Shown: positions 21,153-31,171 of the stretch, piece by piece
How the letters are laid out: the number at the start of each line of letters is the position of its first letter
Position numbering within the stretch: the first letter of the stretch is position 1
Notes under the pieces: generated by a model
Told to the model about the DNA's origin: nothing
The model's input: the letters and a program-made list of their open reading frames with translations, nothing else
The model's database searches: none
Assembly (NCBI GenBank): GCA_025928585.1
Contig: JAICJG010000019.1
Location: 1-32,547, forward strand
DNA length: 32,547 nucleotides
DNA from: Rhodanobacteraceae bacterium
GTDB lineage: Bacteria; Pseudomonadota; Gammaproteobacteria; Xanthomonadales; Rhodanobacteraceae
Reading direction: 5' to 3'
Program-made: the position numbers and the translations under genes

Positions 21153-22065
21153 TCATTGTGACGAAGTCACCGTGAAATTGAAGATGATGTCGCGCTTGAA
21201 CTGCTTTTCAAACCCCTGGTAGGGCAGCGGCGAGGAACGCAGCACTGCCGCTTCCACCGAGTGCCGGCCCACGTCGTTGAACGGGCAACTCGGCAATACT
21301 TTGGCAGAGATAACCTGACCCCCCGGTATCTGGACGATCTCCACGGGGCACACGGCGCCCGGGGGAATGTTGTCCGGCCGCAGCCAGTTCTGGGTGATCG
21401 CGTTCTGCAGCGCCGCGACGTAGGCGGCGTTGTCCGTGCCCGCCTGCCCGGTCATGGCCTGCTTGCCAGTGGGCACATTCGCCGCGGGCTGGCTCTCCTT
21501 CGCCTTGCGCAGGTCGGCCAGTTGCTCCGCCTTCTGCTGCTCGAGATTGGCTTGGCGCTGAGCCTTGGCGCTCTCTGCTTTGACCTTGGCCAGTTCCTTG
21601 AGAATGCGCTCGCGTTCCTTCTCCTTGGTCAGCTCGGCCATCCGGCGCTGGTGTTCTTCTTCCTGGGCCTGCTTCTCCTTCGCGGCCTTTTGCTCGGCGA
21701 CCTGCGCGATCTTTTCCTGATCCTTCAACTTCGGCTGCGGCACCGGCGTCGGCAGTACCCTTACGGGCGCCGGCTGCGGGGGCTTGGGTTTGGGTTCCGG
21801 CTTCTGCTCGTGGGGGGGCGATGCCTTCTGTGCGTGCTTGGCCGCCCGGGGCGGCGGCGCGGCGGCCGGACCGACCAGCGTCGCCTCGATGATCGGCCCC
21901 TGCAATTGCACGACGTGCGTGCAGGTCACCGGGCGCAGCGCCTGGGGCAGCCGCAGGAAATCGGCCACCCGTTCCCAGTGGGTGCAGTTGAGCAGCGCCA
22001 GCGCGAGGAAGCCGACGATGCCGAGGTGCAGCAGCGCGGAATAGGCGACCGCGCGCGGCGTGGCG

Positions 22066-22079
<14 letters not shown>
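21153..22079 (-). CDS. tolA: TolA, inner-membrane to periplasm coupling protein
   Basis: Transmits proton-motive force from TolQR across the periplasm to TolB/Pal. It has one N-terminal membrane helix (VAYSALLHLGIVGFLALALL). A long Lys/Glu/Ala-rich helical domain II follows (EQKAAKEKQAQEEEHQRRMAELTKEKERERILKEL), then the C-terminal domain III (YVAALQNAITQNWLRPDN; AAVLRSSPLPYQGFEKQFKRDIIFNF) with two cysteines (AVCPVE, LPSCPF), a disulfide pair seen in TolA domain III. A Pro/Lys-rich spacer lies at residues about 70-115. The 5' end overlaps tolR by 14 nt. Confidence 0.96.
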
Positions 22080-22524
<445 letters not shown>

Positions 22525-22525
22525 G

Positions 22526-23242
22526 TCAGCGCGCCTGCGCTTCCGCGTGCCCGGGTGCCGCGGGCGCTTCGCTCTGCATCTGGCGATGCAGCACAGAGGA
22601 GAACTCCTCCTGGAAGGTGTCGTAACGCACCGTCAGGCGTTCCAGCCGCGTCGAATAGCGGTTGTACGCCCACACCGCGGGGATCGCCGCGAACAGGCCC
22701 ATCGCGGTCGCGACCAGCGCCTCGGAAATGCCCGGCGCCACGGTCGCGATTGTGGCCTGCTTGAGCGAGCCCAGTCCCTGGAACGCGACCATGATGCCCC
22801 ACACCGTACCGAACAGGCCGACGTAGGTGCTGATCGAGCCGACGTTGGCGAGGTACTCGAGGTTGCGCTCGAGTTTCTCCACTTCGCGGGTGCCCGCGAC
22901 CCGCATCGCGCGCTCGGAGCTTTCCAGCACTGCGCGCCGGTCCTCGCCCCCCCGCTGGCGCTGGCGCACGAATTCGCGGAAGCCGGATTCGAATACCGCG
23001 GCCAGGCCGCCGGCTTCGCCCGCGCGGTGGCTGACTTCGCGGAACAACGCCGCGAGGTCCACGCCCGACCAGAAGCGCTCCTCGAAGCCGTCGGCGTCGC
23101 GGCTCGCCGCATCCAGGATCGCCTTCTTGCGGAAGATGATCACCCACGACGAGAACGAAAAGATCACCAGGATCAACAGCACGATCTTCACCGGCCAGCT
23201 GGCGTGGAGGACCAGATCGAAAATGTTGATGGAGCCATTCAT
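22526..23242 (-). CDS. tolQ: TolQ, proton-channel protein of the Tol motor
   Basis: MotA/TolQ/ExbB family. Three helices: VKIVLLILVIFSFSSWVIIF near the N-terminus, then GSISTYVGLFGTVWGIMVAFQGL and GISEALVATAMGLFAAIPAVWAYN. The conserved VGLFGTVWGIM and EALVATAMGLFAAIPAV motifs are present. The cytoplasmic loop carries EVEKLERNLEYLANVGS. The start ATG 23242 has AAGG about 10 nt upstream. The 206-bp gap to ybgC may hold the tolQ promoter; GACAAT at 23279-23284 (minus) is one possible -10. Confidence 0.97.
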   Translation of the reverse strand: MNGSINIFDLVLHASWPVKIVLLILVIFSFSSWVIIFRKKAILDAASRDADGFEERFWSGVDLAALFREVSHRAGEAGGLAAVFESGFREFVRQRQRGGEDRRAVLESSERAMRVAGTREVEKLERNLEYLANVGSISTYVGLFGTVWGIMVAFQGLGSLKQATIATVAPGISEALVATAMGLFAAIPAVWAYNRYSTRLERLTVRYDTFQEEFSSVLHRQMQSEAPAAPGHAEAQAR

Positions 23243-23448
23243 GCGCTAAACCTTTTGCTCGTTTGCGAGGTGGATTGCATTGTCTTCGCGCCGGTGCCCG
23301 CGGCGGTGGCGCGCCCCTGCCGGGGTGGTCCGGCGGCAGGCCGGGGCCGTCATCACCCGCTCAGGGATCGACATGGGTTGCCGCGGTGTTCCGTGTGCGA
23401 TCGGGAAGCACCGGCGGCGACTGCCTGGAATGGTTGCGGCCGTGACCA
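23243..23448. other. ybgC-tolQ intergenic, GC-rich, no gene supported
   Basis: In most gammaproteobacteria ybgC and tolQ nearly touch; here 206 bp separate them. A 67-aa minus ORF (23246-23449) spans the gap but has no recognisable pattern and an Arg/Pro-rich composition typical of spurious ORFs. A CTGCCG/CGGCAG inverted repeat is near 23316-23338. Confidence 0.4.
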
Positions 23449-23901
23449 TCAGGCCGGCCGGCCCTGCTGGATCGTGGCCGCAATCGCGGGCGGAATCCGG
23501 CGAGGCACGAAAGCATCCCCGTCGACGCAGGCGACCCGCACCTGCGCCCGCGCAAGCGTAACGCCGTCGGCGACCCGTTGCACGGCTTGCGCGATGTCGA
23601 TGCTGGCCGCGCGCAGGCGCACCACGCGCACGCTCGCATCCAGTTCGTCGTCGAGGCGGGCCGGCTTGTCATAGGCGATTTCGAGTCCACGCACCACGAA
23701 CACCACTCCGTGCGAGCGGCGGATGGCATCCTGGCCGAGTCCGATTGCGCGCATCCATTCGCTGCGCGCGCGTTCCAGAAACCGCAGGTAACCCGCGTGG
23801 TACACCACGCCACCTGCGTCGGTATCTTCCCAGTAAACCCGTATCCGCCAACTGAACGAAAAACCGGGGTCGACGAAACCGGGGTCAGAGTCACTTTTCA
23901 T
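23449..23901 (-). CDS. ybgC: YbgC, Tol-Pal-cluster acyl-CoA thioesterase
   Basis: Hot-dog-fold thioesterase, first gene of the tol-pal cluster. Residues IRVYWEDTDAGGVVYHAGYLRFLERARSEWMRAIG contain the catalytic Asp (EDTDAGG) and match E. coli YbgC. The 150-aa product starts at ATG 23901. No other in-frame ATG, GTG or TTG lies between that ATG and the conserved region; the only earlier candidate in the track is a TTG at 23925. As a result the first residues (MKSDSDPGFVDPGF) are coded by a REP-like repeat, and the protein has about a dozen more N-terminal residues than E. coli YbgC. Some of these residues lie in a duplicated GGGGTC segment. Confidence 0.94.
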   Translation of the reverse strand: MKSDSDPGFVDPGFSFSWRIRVYWEDTDAGGVVYHAGYLRFLERARSEWMRAIGLGQDAIRRSHGVVFVVRGLEIAYDKPARLDDELDASVRVVRLRAASIDIAQAVQRVADGVTLARAQVRVACVDGDAFVPRRIPPAIAATIQQGRPA

Positions 23902-23972
23902 GACATTCCGATAATGCGCAAGCAAACGGAAAGTGACTCTGACCCCGTTTCGGAAAAGTCACTCCGACCCCC
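23881..23972. repeat. REP-like inverted repeat cluster between ruvB and ybgC
   Basis: GGGGTCAGAGTCACTTT (23881-23897) and AAAGTGACTCTGACCCC (23930-23946) are a perfect 17-nt inverted pair separated by 32 nt. A third copy, AAAGTCACTCCGACCCC (23955-23971), matches at 15 of 17 positions. A partial direct repeat, AAACCGGGGTC-GACG-AAACCGGGGTC, adjoins it. This GGGGTCAGAGT-type sequence is, as I recall, common in proteobacterial genomes beside REP-associated tyrosine transposases (TnpA-REP); no such transposase is in the window. It codes for both the ybgC start and the ruvB stop. Confidence 0.75.
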
Positions 23973-25023
23973 TTTTGGCGGAGGACCCCGTGTCCTCGAA
24001 CAGGTTCAGCTCGGGCGAGGCGCTGCGGGGCGGCTTCAGACCGAAATGCCGCCAGGCCTTGGCGGTGGCGATCCGCCCGCGCGCGGTGCGCGCGATCAGT
24101 CCCTGCTGGATCAGGTACGGCTCCAGCACGTCCTCGATGGTGTCGCGGTCCTCGGCCAGCGCCGCGGCGAGCGACTCGACACCGACCGGGCCGCCCTCGA
24201 ACTGCTCCAGCACCAGCCGCAGCAGCCGCCGGTCGAGCTCGTCGTAGCCGCCGGCATCGACCTTCAGCATGTCGAGCGCCGCCGAGGCTGTCGTGCGCGT
24301 GATCTGCCCGCCCGCACGCACCTCGGCGTAATCGCGCACCCGCCGCAGCAGGCGGTTGGCGATGCGGGGCGTGCCGCGCGCGCGCCGCGCGATCTCGTCG
24401 GCGCCCTCCGCGTCGCAGGCGATGCCGAGGATCCGCGCCGCCCGCACGACGATCGCGGCCAGCTCGGGAACCGTGTAGAACTCCAGCCGGTGCACGATGC
24501 CGAAGCGGTCGCGCAAAGGACTGGTAAGCATGCCCGCGCGGGTGGTCGCGCCTACCAGCGTGAAACACGGCAGGTCCAGCTTGATCGAACGCGCGGCCGG
24601 GCCTTCGCCCAGCATGATGTCGATCTGGAAGTCCTCGAGCGCGGGGTAGAGCACTTCCTCGACCACCGGCGAAAGCCGATGGATCTCGTCGATGAACAGG
24701 ACGTCGCGCGGTTGCAGGTTGGTCAGCAGCGCCGCAAGATCGCCCGCGCGTTCCAGCACCGGTCCCGAGGTGCTGCGAAGGTTCACGCCCAGCTCGTTGG
24801 CGATCACGTGGGAAAGGGTGGTCTTGCCGAGCCCCGGAGGCCCGAACACCAGCACGTGGTCGAGCGCGTCACCCCGTTTGCGCGCGGCCTCGATCGACAG
24901 CGACAACTGCTCGCGAAGCGACGCCTGCCCCACGTACTCGGCGAGCGAACGCGGCCGGATGCTGGCGTCCAGCACTTCCTCGTCACGGGTTTCGGCGGCG
25001 TCCACGACGCGGGCTCCACTCAT
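23959..25023 (-). CDS. ruvB: RuvB, Holliday-junction branch-migration helicase
   Basis: Hexameric AAA+ motor that works with RuvA and RuvC. Walker [13 protein letters not shown], Walker [13 protein letters not shown], sensor GATTRAG, and arginine-finger region [16 protein letters not shown]. The C-terminal winged helix includes [19 protein letters not shown]. The conserved part ends near PELNLFED; after that, [10 protein letters not shown] and the stop codon come partly from the third REP-like copy (GGG TCG GAG TGA). Start is ATG 25023 (354 aa). The longer ORF to 25299 runs into kup. A -10-like CATAAT ends 6 nt before this ATG. Confidence 0.97.
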   Translation of the reverse strand: MSGARVVDAAETRDEEVLDASIRPRSLAEYVGQASLREQLSLSIEAARKRGDALDHVLVFGPPGLGKTTLSHVIANELGVNLRSTSGPVLERAGDLAALLTNLQPRDVLFIDEIHRLSPVVEEVLYPALEDFQIDIMLGEGPAARSIKLDLPCFTLVGATTRAGMLTSPLRDRFGIVHRLEFYTVPELAAIVVRAARILGIACDAEGADEIARRARGTPRIANRLLRRVRDYAEVRAGGQITRTTASAALDMLKVDAGGYDELDRRLLRLVLEQFEGGPVGVESLAAALAEDRDTIEDVLEPYLIQQGLIARTARGRIATAKAWRHFGLKPPRSASPELNLFEDTGSSAKRGSE

Positions 25024-25028
25024 CCGCT

Positions 25029-25034
25029 GATTAT
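25029..25034 (-). promoter_or_regulatory. Possible -10 of ruvB, very close to ATG
   Basis: On the minus strand GGCATAATCAGCGG precedes the ruvB ATG; CATAAT (5/6) ends 6 nt before it, and no Shine-Dalgarno is present. This agrees with a leaderless ruvB transcript independent of kup. No clear -35 is seen. Confidence 0.35.
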
Positions 25035-25069
25035 GCCGGAACCCGCCATCTGCGATGGTGCGACGGCGC

Positions 25070-25098
25070 AAAAAAGCAACCCATGCCGGCAATGCATG
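25070..25098 (-). terminator. Weak terminator candidate after kup (T6 tract)
   Basis: On the minus strand CATGC-ATTGCCG-GCATG is followed by GGTTGC and TTTTTT. The stem is only 5 bp and six bases lie between it and the T run, so it is a weak terminator. It would separate kup from ruvB. Confidence 0.3.
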
Positions 25099-25222
25099 CC
25101 CACATCTTGCGCGAATGGCGGCAGGGATCGCCGCCACACGGGATTCCGCGACGCAAGCGGCGCGCCGGGGTATCCGCTCGTGGTGTGTGCGTCCTGTTCC
25201 CGCGCAGCCACCGAGGCACGGG

Positions 25223-27112
25223 CTAGATTTCGACCTGGGTGCCCAGTTCGACCAGGCGATTCCCGGGAATGTGGAAGAACGCGGTCGCGGGCAGAGCATT
25301 GCGCGAAAGGAACGCGAACAGCTTGTCGCGCCAAAGCGCCATGCCGGGCCGCCGAATCGAGACGACCGTCTCGCGTGAGAGGAAGAACGTGGTGTCCATC
25401 ATGTCGAAGGCGAGGCCCCGTGCGCCACATTTCTCGAGCACGCCGGGAACGTCGGGATCCTCTGCAAAGCCGAACCGGATGGTCAACCTGTAGAACCCGT
25501 GACCAAGATCGTGCAGCTCGATGCGTTCGGAGCGATCGGCCAGCGGTGTTTCCAGCGTTTCCACGCTCAGCAGCACGTTGCGCTCGTGCAGTACCTTGAA
25601 GTGCTTCAGGCTGTGCAAAAGTGCATGCGGCACCACGTGGGGGTTGGCGGTCATGAACACGGCCGTGCCCGACACGCGGGCCGGCGGGTACTGGGCGATG
25701 CTGGCAATGAACGGCGTCAATGCAAGCCCGCCGTGCTGCAACTGCCGCAATACCAGCTCGCGTCCACGCCGCCAGGTCGTCATGACCACGAAAACCAGCA
25801 GCCCCAGCACCAGCGGGAACCAGCCCCCGTGCTCGACCTTCAGCAGGTTGGCGCCGAAGAATGCCAGGTCGATCGCCAGGAACGCCACGCCGATCGCGAT
25901 GACCGCCGGCAGCTTCCAGTGCCACATGCGACCCGCGACGATCAGCATCAACAGCGTCGTGACCACCATCGTGCCGGTCACCGCGATGCCGTAGGCAGCG
26001 CCGAGGTTTTCCGACGAGCGGAAGCCGATCACCGCCGCGATCACCAGCACCAGCAACATGCCGTTGATCCACGGCACGAAAATCTGCCCGGCCACGCGGC
26101 TGGAGGTGTGCACTACGCGCATCCGCGGAGAGTAACCAAGCTGGACGGCTTCGCGGGTCATCGAAAATGCGCCGGTGATCACCGCCTGCGAGGCAATCAC
26201 CGTGGCCGCGGCGGCCAACACGATCATCGGGATCAGCAGTGCGTGCGGAACGAGCAGGTAGAAGGGATTTCCGGCCACGCCGGGCTGAGCGAGCAGCAAC
26301 GCACCCTGGCCGAAATAGTTCAACAGCAACGCGGGGAACACGAAGCCCAGCCATGCCATCCTGATCGGGCTCCTGCCGAAATGCCCCATGTCCGCATACA
26401 ACGCCTCGGTACCGGTCACCGCCAACACCACTCCGCCCAATGCCAGGAACGCGGCGACGCCGTGCGAATGGAAGAATCGCACCGCGTAATAAGGACTGAA
26501 GGCGGCCAGGATCTCCGGAGCGCGAATGATCATCCGGACGCCCAGCAGAGCGATCGCGATGAACCACACGCAGGTCACCGGCGCGAACAATCCACCCACG
26601 CGCGCGGTGCCGAACTTCTGCAGCAGGAACAGGCCGAGCAGGATCGCCACGCTGATCGCCACCACCCATCGTGCCAGCCCGGGCGCGGCCATCTTGATGC
26701 CTTCCACCGCCGACAAAACCGAAATCGCCGGCGTGATCACGCCGTCGCCGTAGAACAGCGCGGCGCCGAAGATCGCCACGACCGCGACCAGCCAACGCAG
26801 GCGCGGCATCCCGCGCACGCTGCGCTGAGCCAATGCCAGCAGCGCCATGATGCCGCCCTCACCCTTGTTGTCGGCGCGCATCACGAACATCACATATTTC
26901 AGCGTCACCACCAGCAAGAGCGACCAGAACACCAGCGACAGCACGCCCAGGACCGTCGCGCGATTCACCGCCAGGCCGTACTGGCTGCTGAAGACCTCCT
27001 GCACCACGTATAGCGGACTGGTGCCGATGTCGCCGAATACCACGCCGAGCGCACCGAACGCCAATGCGCGCGAGGAGGGCGAAACTTTCGAATCCGAAGC
27101 GATGGCGTGCAT
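25223..27112 (-). CDS. kup: Kup-family potassium transporter, copy 1 (downstream)
   Basis: Low-affinity K+ uptake protein (proton-coupled in E. coli). It has about 12 hydrophobic segments, beginning [21 protein letters not shown], with the family signatures [48 protein letters not shown] and GYGIAVTG-type stretch [13 protein letters not shown]-terminal cytoplasmic domain (about 450-629) ends [18 protein letters not shown] 27112 gives 629 aa, close to E. coli Kup (622); the ORF start at 27166 lacks support. A TACACT at 27146-27151 on the minus strand is a possible own promoter. It is adjacent to and very similar to copy 2. Confidence 0.95.
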   Translation of the reverse strand: MHAIASDSKVSPSSRALAFGALGVVFGDIGTSPLYVVQEVFSSQYGLAVNRATVLGVLSLVFWSLLLVVTLKYVMFVMRADNKGEGGIMALLALAQRSVRGMPRLRWLVAVVAIFGAALFYGDGVITPAISVLSAVEGIKMAAPGLARWVVAISVAILLGLFLLQKFGTARVGGLFAPVTCVWFIAIALLGVRMIIRAPEILAAFSPYYAVRFFHSHGVAAFLALGGVVLAVTGTEALYADMGHFGRSPIRMAWLGFVFPALLLNYFGQGALLLAQPGVAGNPFYLLVPHALLIPMIVLAAAATVIASQAVITGAFSMTREAVQLGYSPRMRVVHTSSRVAGQIFVPWINGMLLVLVIAAVIGFRSSENLGAAYGIAVTGTMVVTTLLMLIVAGRMWHWKLPAVIAIGVAFLAIDLAFFGANLLKVEHGGWFPLVLGLLVFVVMTTWRRGRELVLRQLQHGGLALTPFIASIAQYPPARVSGTAVFMTANPHVVPHALLHSLKHFKVLHERNVLLSVETLETPLADRSERIELHDLGHGFYRLTIRFGFAEDPDVPGVLEKCGARGLAFDMMDTTFFLSRETVVSIRRPGMALWRDKLFAFLSRNALPATAFFHIPGNRLVELGTQVEI

Positions 27113-27145
27113 ACCCGCACCCGGATGCAGCAAACGAGGGCGCGA

Positions 27146-27151
27146 AGTGTA
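27146..27151 (-). promoter_or_regulatory. Possible -10 of the downstream kup (TACACT)
   Basis: GGCATTACACTTCG on the minus strand, 33 nt before ATG 27112. If real, the second kup can be transcribed apart from the first. -35 not recognisable. Confidence 0.3.
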
Positions 27152-27222
27152 ATGCCGCCGCGTCATTCCGGAAGGACGGACCGCAGCCCGGCAGATCGAC
27201 GTTCAGGATGGGTCGAGACGGC

Positions 27223-29127
27223 CTAGATTTCCACCTGCGCGCCCAGCTCGATCAGACGATTGCCGGGAATGCTGAAGAACGCGGTCGCCGGCAGCGCGTT
27301 GCGTGCGAGGAAGGTGAACAGCTTGTCGCGCCAGAGCGCCATCCCGGCGCGATCGGCGGCGACGATCGTTTCGCGCGAAAGGAAGAAGGTCGTGTCCATC
27401 AGCTTGAATTCGAGTCCGTGCTTGCTGCATTCGTGCAGCGCACGCGGCACGTTGGGATCGTCGGCGAAGCCGAAGCGTAGGGTCAGCCGGAAGAAATCGT
27501 GCCCCAGGTCGGCGAGTTCGATCCGCTCCTCCGGGTCCGCGTACGGCGTCTCCAGGGTGTCGACGGTCACGATGACATTACGCCTGTGCAGGACCTTGTT
27601 GTGCTTCAGGTTGTGCAGCAGCGCGTGCGGCACCGCGTCGGCATCGCTGACCAGGAAAATCGCCGTGCCTTCGACACGGGTCGGGGGGTGCTCGGCGAGA
27701 TTGGCGATGAAGGGCCCGAGCGCGAGACCGCCATGTTTCAACTGCCGCAGTACCAGTTCACGTCCGCGCCGCCAGGTGGTCAGCACCGTGAACACCGCGA
27801 GGCCGAGCACCAGCGGGAACCAGCCGCCGTCCTCCACCTTGAGGGTGTTGGCCCCGAAGAACGCGAGGTCGATCGTGAGGAAGAACAGGCCGAGTCCCAC
27901 GATCAGCGCCGGGTGCCACTTCCACATCCGCCAGGCGACGATCAGGAACAACGTGGTATCGATCGCCATGGTTCCGGTCACCGCGATCCCGTAGGCGCCG
28001 GCCAGCGCCTTGGACGATCCGAAGCCGATCACCACCAGCACCACGAGGATCATCAGCAGCCGGTTGATCCACGGCAGATAGATCTGACCGACTTCCTCGT
28101 TGGAGGTGTGCACGACCGGCATGCGCGGAAGGAATCCGAGCTGGATCGCCTGGCGCATGATCGAGAACGATCCGGCGATCACGGCCTGCGAAGCGATCAC
28201 CGCGGCGGCGGTCGCCAGTGCGATCATCGGGTACAGGCCCCACTGCGGCACCGCGAGGTAGAACGGATTGCTGGCCGCGGCGGGATAGTGCACCAGCAAC
28301 GCCCCCTGCCCGAAGTAATTCAGCATCAATCCGGGCATCACGAACCCGTACCAGCCGATCTTGATTGGCTTGCGCCCGAAGTGGCCCATGTCGGCGTACA
28401 GCGCCTCGGCACCCGTCACGCACAGCACCACCGCGCCCAGCACCAGGAATCCGCCGGCACCGTGGTGGACGAAGAAATTGAACCCGTACCAAGGATTGAT
28501 CGCGCGCAGCACCAGCGGGTGCTGCGCGATGTTGTAGACGCCGATCAGGCCGAGCGCCACGAACCAGACACACATCACCGGCCCGAACACCTTGCCCACC
28601 CCGCCGGTGCCGCGCTTCTGGATCAGGAACAGCGCAACCAATACCACCACGGCGATCCAGACCACCCAGTGCGCGAGCGCCGGCGCCGCGACCCCCAGTC
28701 CTTCGACCGCGGACAATACCGTGATCGACGGCGTGATCACGCCGTCGCCGAAGAACAATGCCGCGCCGAGCACCGCCGCCAGCATCACCAACCTCCGGGT
28801 CCGCGGGTACTGGCGGGTGGCGCGCTGGGCGAGCGCCATCATCGCCATGATGCCGCCTTCGCCCTTGTTGTCGGCGCGCATGATGAAGGTGAGGTATTTC
28901 AGGGCCACCACGATCAGCAACGACCACAGCACCAGCGACAGGATGCCCAGCACGTTGAAGGTCGTGACCGGCATGCCGTGCTGGTCGCTGAAGGCCTCGC
29001 TGAACGTATAGAGCGGGCTGGTTCCGATGTCGCCGAACACCACGCCGATGGCGCCGATCACCAACGCCCGCGTGCCCTTGCCGAGCGAATCGTTGCCGCC
29101 GGCTTCCACAGGACTCGTGTCCATCAT
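27223..29127 (-). CDS. kup: Kup-family potassium transporter, copy 2 (upstream)
   Basis: The same family and layout as its neighbour: [96 protein letters not shown], and C-terminal [15 protein letters not shown]. The last 57 residues of the two copies differ at only about 10 positions by my count. The start ATG 29127 overlaps the ruvA stop (ATGATG with TGA in a shifted frame), so it is translationally coupled to ruvA. 634 aa. Two adjacent copies are most simply explained by tandem gene duplication, now diverged in the transmembrane half. Confidence 0.95.
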   Translation of the reverse strand: MMDTSPVEAGGNDSLGKGTRALVIGAIGVVFGDIGTSPLYTFSEAFSDQHGMPVTTFNVLGILSLVLWSLLIVVALKYLTFIMRADNKGEGGIMAMMALAQRATRQYPRTRRLVMLAAVLGAALFFGDGVITPSITVLSAVEGLGVAAPALAHWVVWIAVVVLVALFLIQKRGTGGVGKVFGPVMCVWFVALGLIGVYNIAQHPLVLRAINPWYGFNFFVHHGAGGFLVLGAVVLCVTGAEALYADMGHFGRKPIKIGWYGFVMPGLMLNYFGQGALLVHYPAAASNPFYLAVPQWGLYPMIALATAAAVIASQAVIAGSFSIMRQAIQLGFLPRMPVVHTSNEEVGQIYLPWINRLLMILVVLVVIGFGSSKALAGAYGIAVTGTMAIDTTLFLIVAWRMWKWHPALIVGLGLFFLTIDLAFFGANTLKVEDGGWFPLVLGLAVFTVLTTWRRGRELVLRQLKHGGLALGPFIANLAEHPPTRVEGTAIFLVSDADAVPHALLHNLKHNKVLHRRNVIVTVDTLETPYADPEERIELADLGHDFFRLTLRFGFADDPNVPRALHECSKHGLEFKLMDTTFFLSRETIVAADRAGMALWRDKLFTFLARNALPATAFFSIPGNRLIELGAQVEI

Positions 29128-29717
29128 CGACCCAGCGCCGCCCGCAACGCCATGCGGATGATCGTCTCGGCGCCGGCGTCCTCGCCCGCCGCGGCGCCGG
29201 CCACAAGACGCGCGGCCTCGGCAGGTTTGTAGCCGAGTTGCTGCAGCGCGGCTTCCGCTTCGCCGCGCGCATCCCGCGGACGCGGCGCGCTTTCCGGCGA
29301 AGTCGCGGAGAGGCTCCCGGCGACGCGATCGCGCAGTTCGACCACGATCCGTTCGGCGGTCTTCTTGCCGATGCCCGGCACGCGGGTCAATGCCGCCACG
29401 TCGCCCGCCTGCACCAGGCGCGCGAATTCGGAGGTCGACACGCCGGAAAGCACCGCCAGCGCGATGCGCGCGCCAATGCCCGAAACCCTTTGCAGGTCGC
29501 GAAACAGTACGCGTTCGTCGTCACGCAGGAAGCCGTACAGCGCGACGGTGTCTTCCTTGTGGGCATAGTGGGTCAGCAGCACCACTTCGCGGCCCACCTC
29601 GGGCAGATCGTACAAGGTGGACATCGGCACTTCGAGTTCGTATCCGACCCCGCCGACCTCGACCAGCGCCCACGGCGGCCGCTTGCTGATGAGGGTGCCA
29701 CGCAGGCGGCCGATCAT
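29124..29717 (-). CDS. ruvA: RuvA, Holliday-junction binding protein
   Basis: Binds four-way junctions and loads RuvB. The N-terminal OB domain ([31 protein letters not shown]) is followed by two helix-hairpin-helix motifs ([33 protein letters not shown]). After a Pro/Arg-rich linker comes the C-terminal domain III ([17 protein letters not shown]) that contacts RuvB. ATG 29717 (197 aa) is right because the family begins MIGRLRG; the ORF's extra 40 residues reach into ruvC. Its stop overlaps the start of the upstream kup. Confidence 0.97.
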   Translation of the reverse strand: MIGRLRGTLISKRPPWALVEVGGVGYELEVPMSTLYDLPEVGREVVLLTHYAHKEDTVALYGFLRDDERVLFRDLQRVSGIGARIALAVLSGVSTSEFARLVQAGDVAALTRVPGIGKKTAERIVVELRDRVAGSLSATSPESAPRPRDARGEAEAALQQLGYKPAEAARLVAGAAAGEDAGAETIIRMALRAALGR

Positions 29718-29769
29718 GGCGACAGTCCCGTAACCCGGAAATCGGCGACCCGAAACCGCGAAACCATTT

Positions 29770-30306
29770 TCATCGCCTGCGTCCCCATGCGGCAAGCGCG
29801 ATCCCGGTGCGCGTTTCGCTCGCACGCAGATGCGCATGGGTAATCGCGATCGCCAGCGCGTCGGCGGCGTCGGCCTGCAGCGGCTCGCGCAGGTTCAGGA
29901 GGATTCCAACCATGTGCTGTACCTGCTCCTTGCCGGCGTGCCCCTTGCCGACCACCGCCCGCTTGACCGCGTTCGGCGCATATTCGCGAACCTGTAGCCC
30001 GCGACCGGCCGCCGCGCAGATCGCGGCGCCGCGCGCCTGCCCGAGCTTCAGCGCGGAATCGGCGTTCTTGGCCATGAACACGCGCTCGACGGCGGCTTCC
30101 GCCGGCGCGTGGGCGTCGATGATGGCCGAAAGTTCGTCGTAGATGCGTCTCAGGCGCAACGGAAACGTTTCCTCTCCCGCGACGACCAGAGTCGCGCGGA
30201 ACACGCAACGCAACTTGCCCGCCGGGTCTGCCTCGATGATACCGACGCCGGTGCGCTGGCTGCCGGGATCGATGCCGAGGATGCGCAGCGGCGCACGCCT
30301 GTCCAC
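29770..30306 (-). CDS. ruvC: RuvC, Holliday-junction endonuclease
   Basis: Resolves junctions by paired nicks. The RNase H-like fold shows the catalytic acids: Asp in [13 protein letters not shown], Glu in [11 protein letters not shown], and the Asp pair in [28 protein letters not shown] is the DNA-contacting stretch. It starts with GTG at 30306, two nucleotides after the yebC stop, so translation is probably coupled. 178 aa, normal length. The 52-nt gap to ruvA shows nothing special. Confidence 0.97.
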   Translation of the reverse strand: MDRRAPLRILGIDPGSQRTGVGIIEADPAGKLRCVFRATLVVAGEETFPLRLRRIYDELSAIIDAHAPAEAAVERVFMAKNADSALKLGQARGAAICAAAGRGLQVREYAPNAVKRAVVGKGHAGKEQVQHMVGILLNLREPLQADAADALAIAITHAHLRASETRTGIALAAWGRRR

Positions 30307-30308
30307 GA

Positions 30309-31031
30309 TCAGGCAACCGGCAGGTCCGCGTTGGAATGCACGTTCTGGACGTCGTCCAGTTCGTCGAGGCGCGCGAGCAGGCCTTGCACGGCTTCCACCT
30401 GGTCGGTCGCGACCGGCACGTCGAGTTCGGCGCGCATCGTGACTTCGGCGTGGTCGGGGTCAAGCCCCGCCTTGGCCATCGCCTCGCGTACCGCGTCGAA
30501 CGACTCCGGCGTGGTGATGACGTCGATCTGGCCGTCTTCGGGCCACACCTTCACGTCCTCCGCGCCGGCTTCGATCGCGGCATCGGTGATCTTCTCCTCG
30601 TCCGCTCCGCCGGCATACGAAAGCACGCCGATCTTCTTGAACAGGTACGCGACGGACCCATCGGTTCCGAGGTTTCCGCCGAACTTGGTGAACGCATGGC
30701 GCACGTCGGAGATCGTGCGCTGCCGATTGTCGGTGAGACACTCGACCAGGACCGCGACGCCGCCGGACGCGTAGCCTTCGAAGTGCAGTTCCTCGTAGGT
30801 GACGCCTTCGAGTTCGCCGGTAGCCTTTTTGATCGCGCGATCGATGTTGTCCTTCGGCATCGAGGCGGCGATCGCCTTGTCCACGGCACTGCGCAGGCGC
30901 GCGTTGCCATTGACGTCGCCGCCGCCGCTGCGCGCGGCAACCATGATCTCGCGGACCAGTTTGGTGAACACCTGGCCGCGCTTGGCGTCCTGCGCATTCT
31001 TGCGGCCGGCGATGGAAGGACCTCTGCCCAT
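30309..31031 (-). CDS. yebC: YebC/PmpR-family protein
   Basis: A 240-aa member of the YebC family ([102 protein letters not shown]). Members were described as transcriptional regulators; more recent work links YebC proteins to translation of difficult proline-rich stretches. Its conserved place next to ruvC and aspS is seen here as in many bacteria. ATG 31031 gives the canonical N-terminus; the Shine-Dalgarno is weak. TAGACT at 31062-31067 (minus) might be a -10. Confidence 0.97.
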   Translation of the reverse strand: MGRGPSIAGRKNAQDAKRGQVFTKLVREIMVAARSGGGDVNGNARLRSAVDKAIAASMPKDNIDRAIKKATGELEGVTYEELHFEGYASGGVAVLVECLTDNRQRTISDVRHAFTKFGGNLGTDGSVAYLFKKIGVLSYAGGADEEKITDAAIEAGAEDVKVWPEDGQIDVITTPESFDAVREAMAKAGLDPDHAEVTMRAELDVPVATDQVEAVQGLLARLDELDDVQNVHSNADLPVA

Positions 31032-31136
31032 GGGGCGTACTCTCGATACCGAAAGGTGGAAAGTCTAGGGAAACACTTGCCGTGCCGCTACGCTTCCGCG
31101 CCGAGCCCGTGGGTTGCATTCGTCCACAACCGCCCA

Positions 31137-31157
31137 CCGAACCGCTTTGCGGTTCGG
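31137..31157 (-). terminator. Stable hairpin between aspS and yebC
   Basis: CCGAACCGC-AAA-GCGGTTCGG (minus strand), a perfect 9-bp stem with a 3-nt loop, 14 nt after the aspS stop. An outer CGCCC/GGGCG can extend it. No T tract follows, so it may be a weak terminator or a 3' end stabiliser for aspS. Confidence 0.5.
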
Positions 31158-31171
31158 GCGCCCCTTGCCTC

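Noticed and set aside
23246-23449. 67-aa minus ORF between ybgC and tolQ
   Set aside because: No family pattern, no ribosome binding site, Arg/Pro/Thr-rich composition. Treated as non-coding.
23578-25599. 673-aa plus-strand ORF
   Set aside because: Antisense to ybgC, ruvB and the 3' end of kup; its composition follows from the codon bias of those genes.
25499-29232. Plus-strand ORFs of 504 and 577 aa, His/Gln-rich
   Set aside because: Both are mirror images of the two kup genes; their resemblance to each other reflects the similarity of the real genes.
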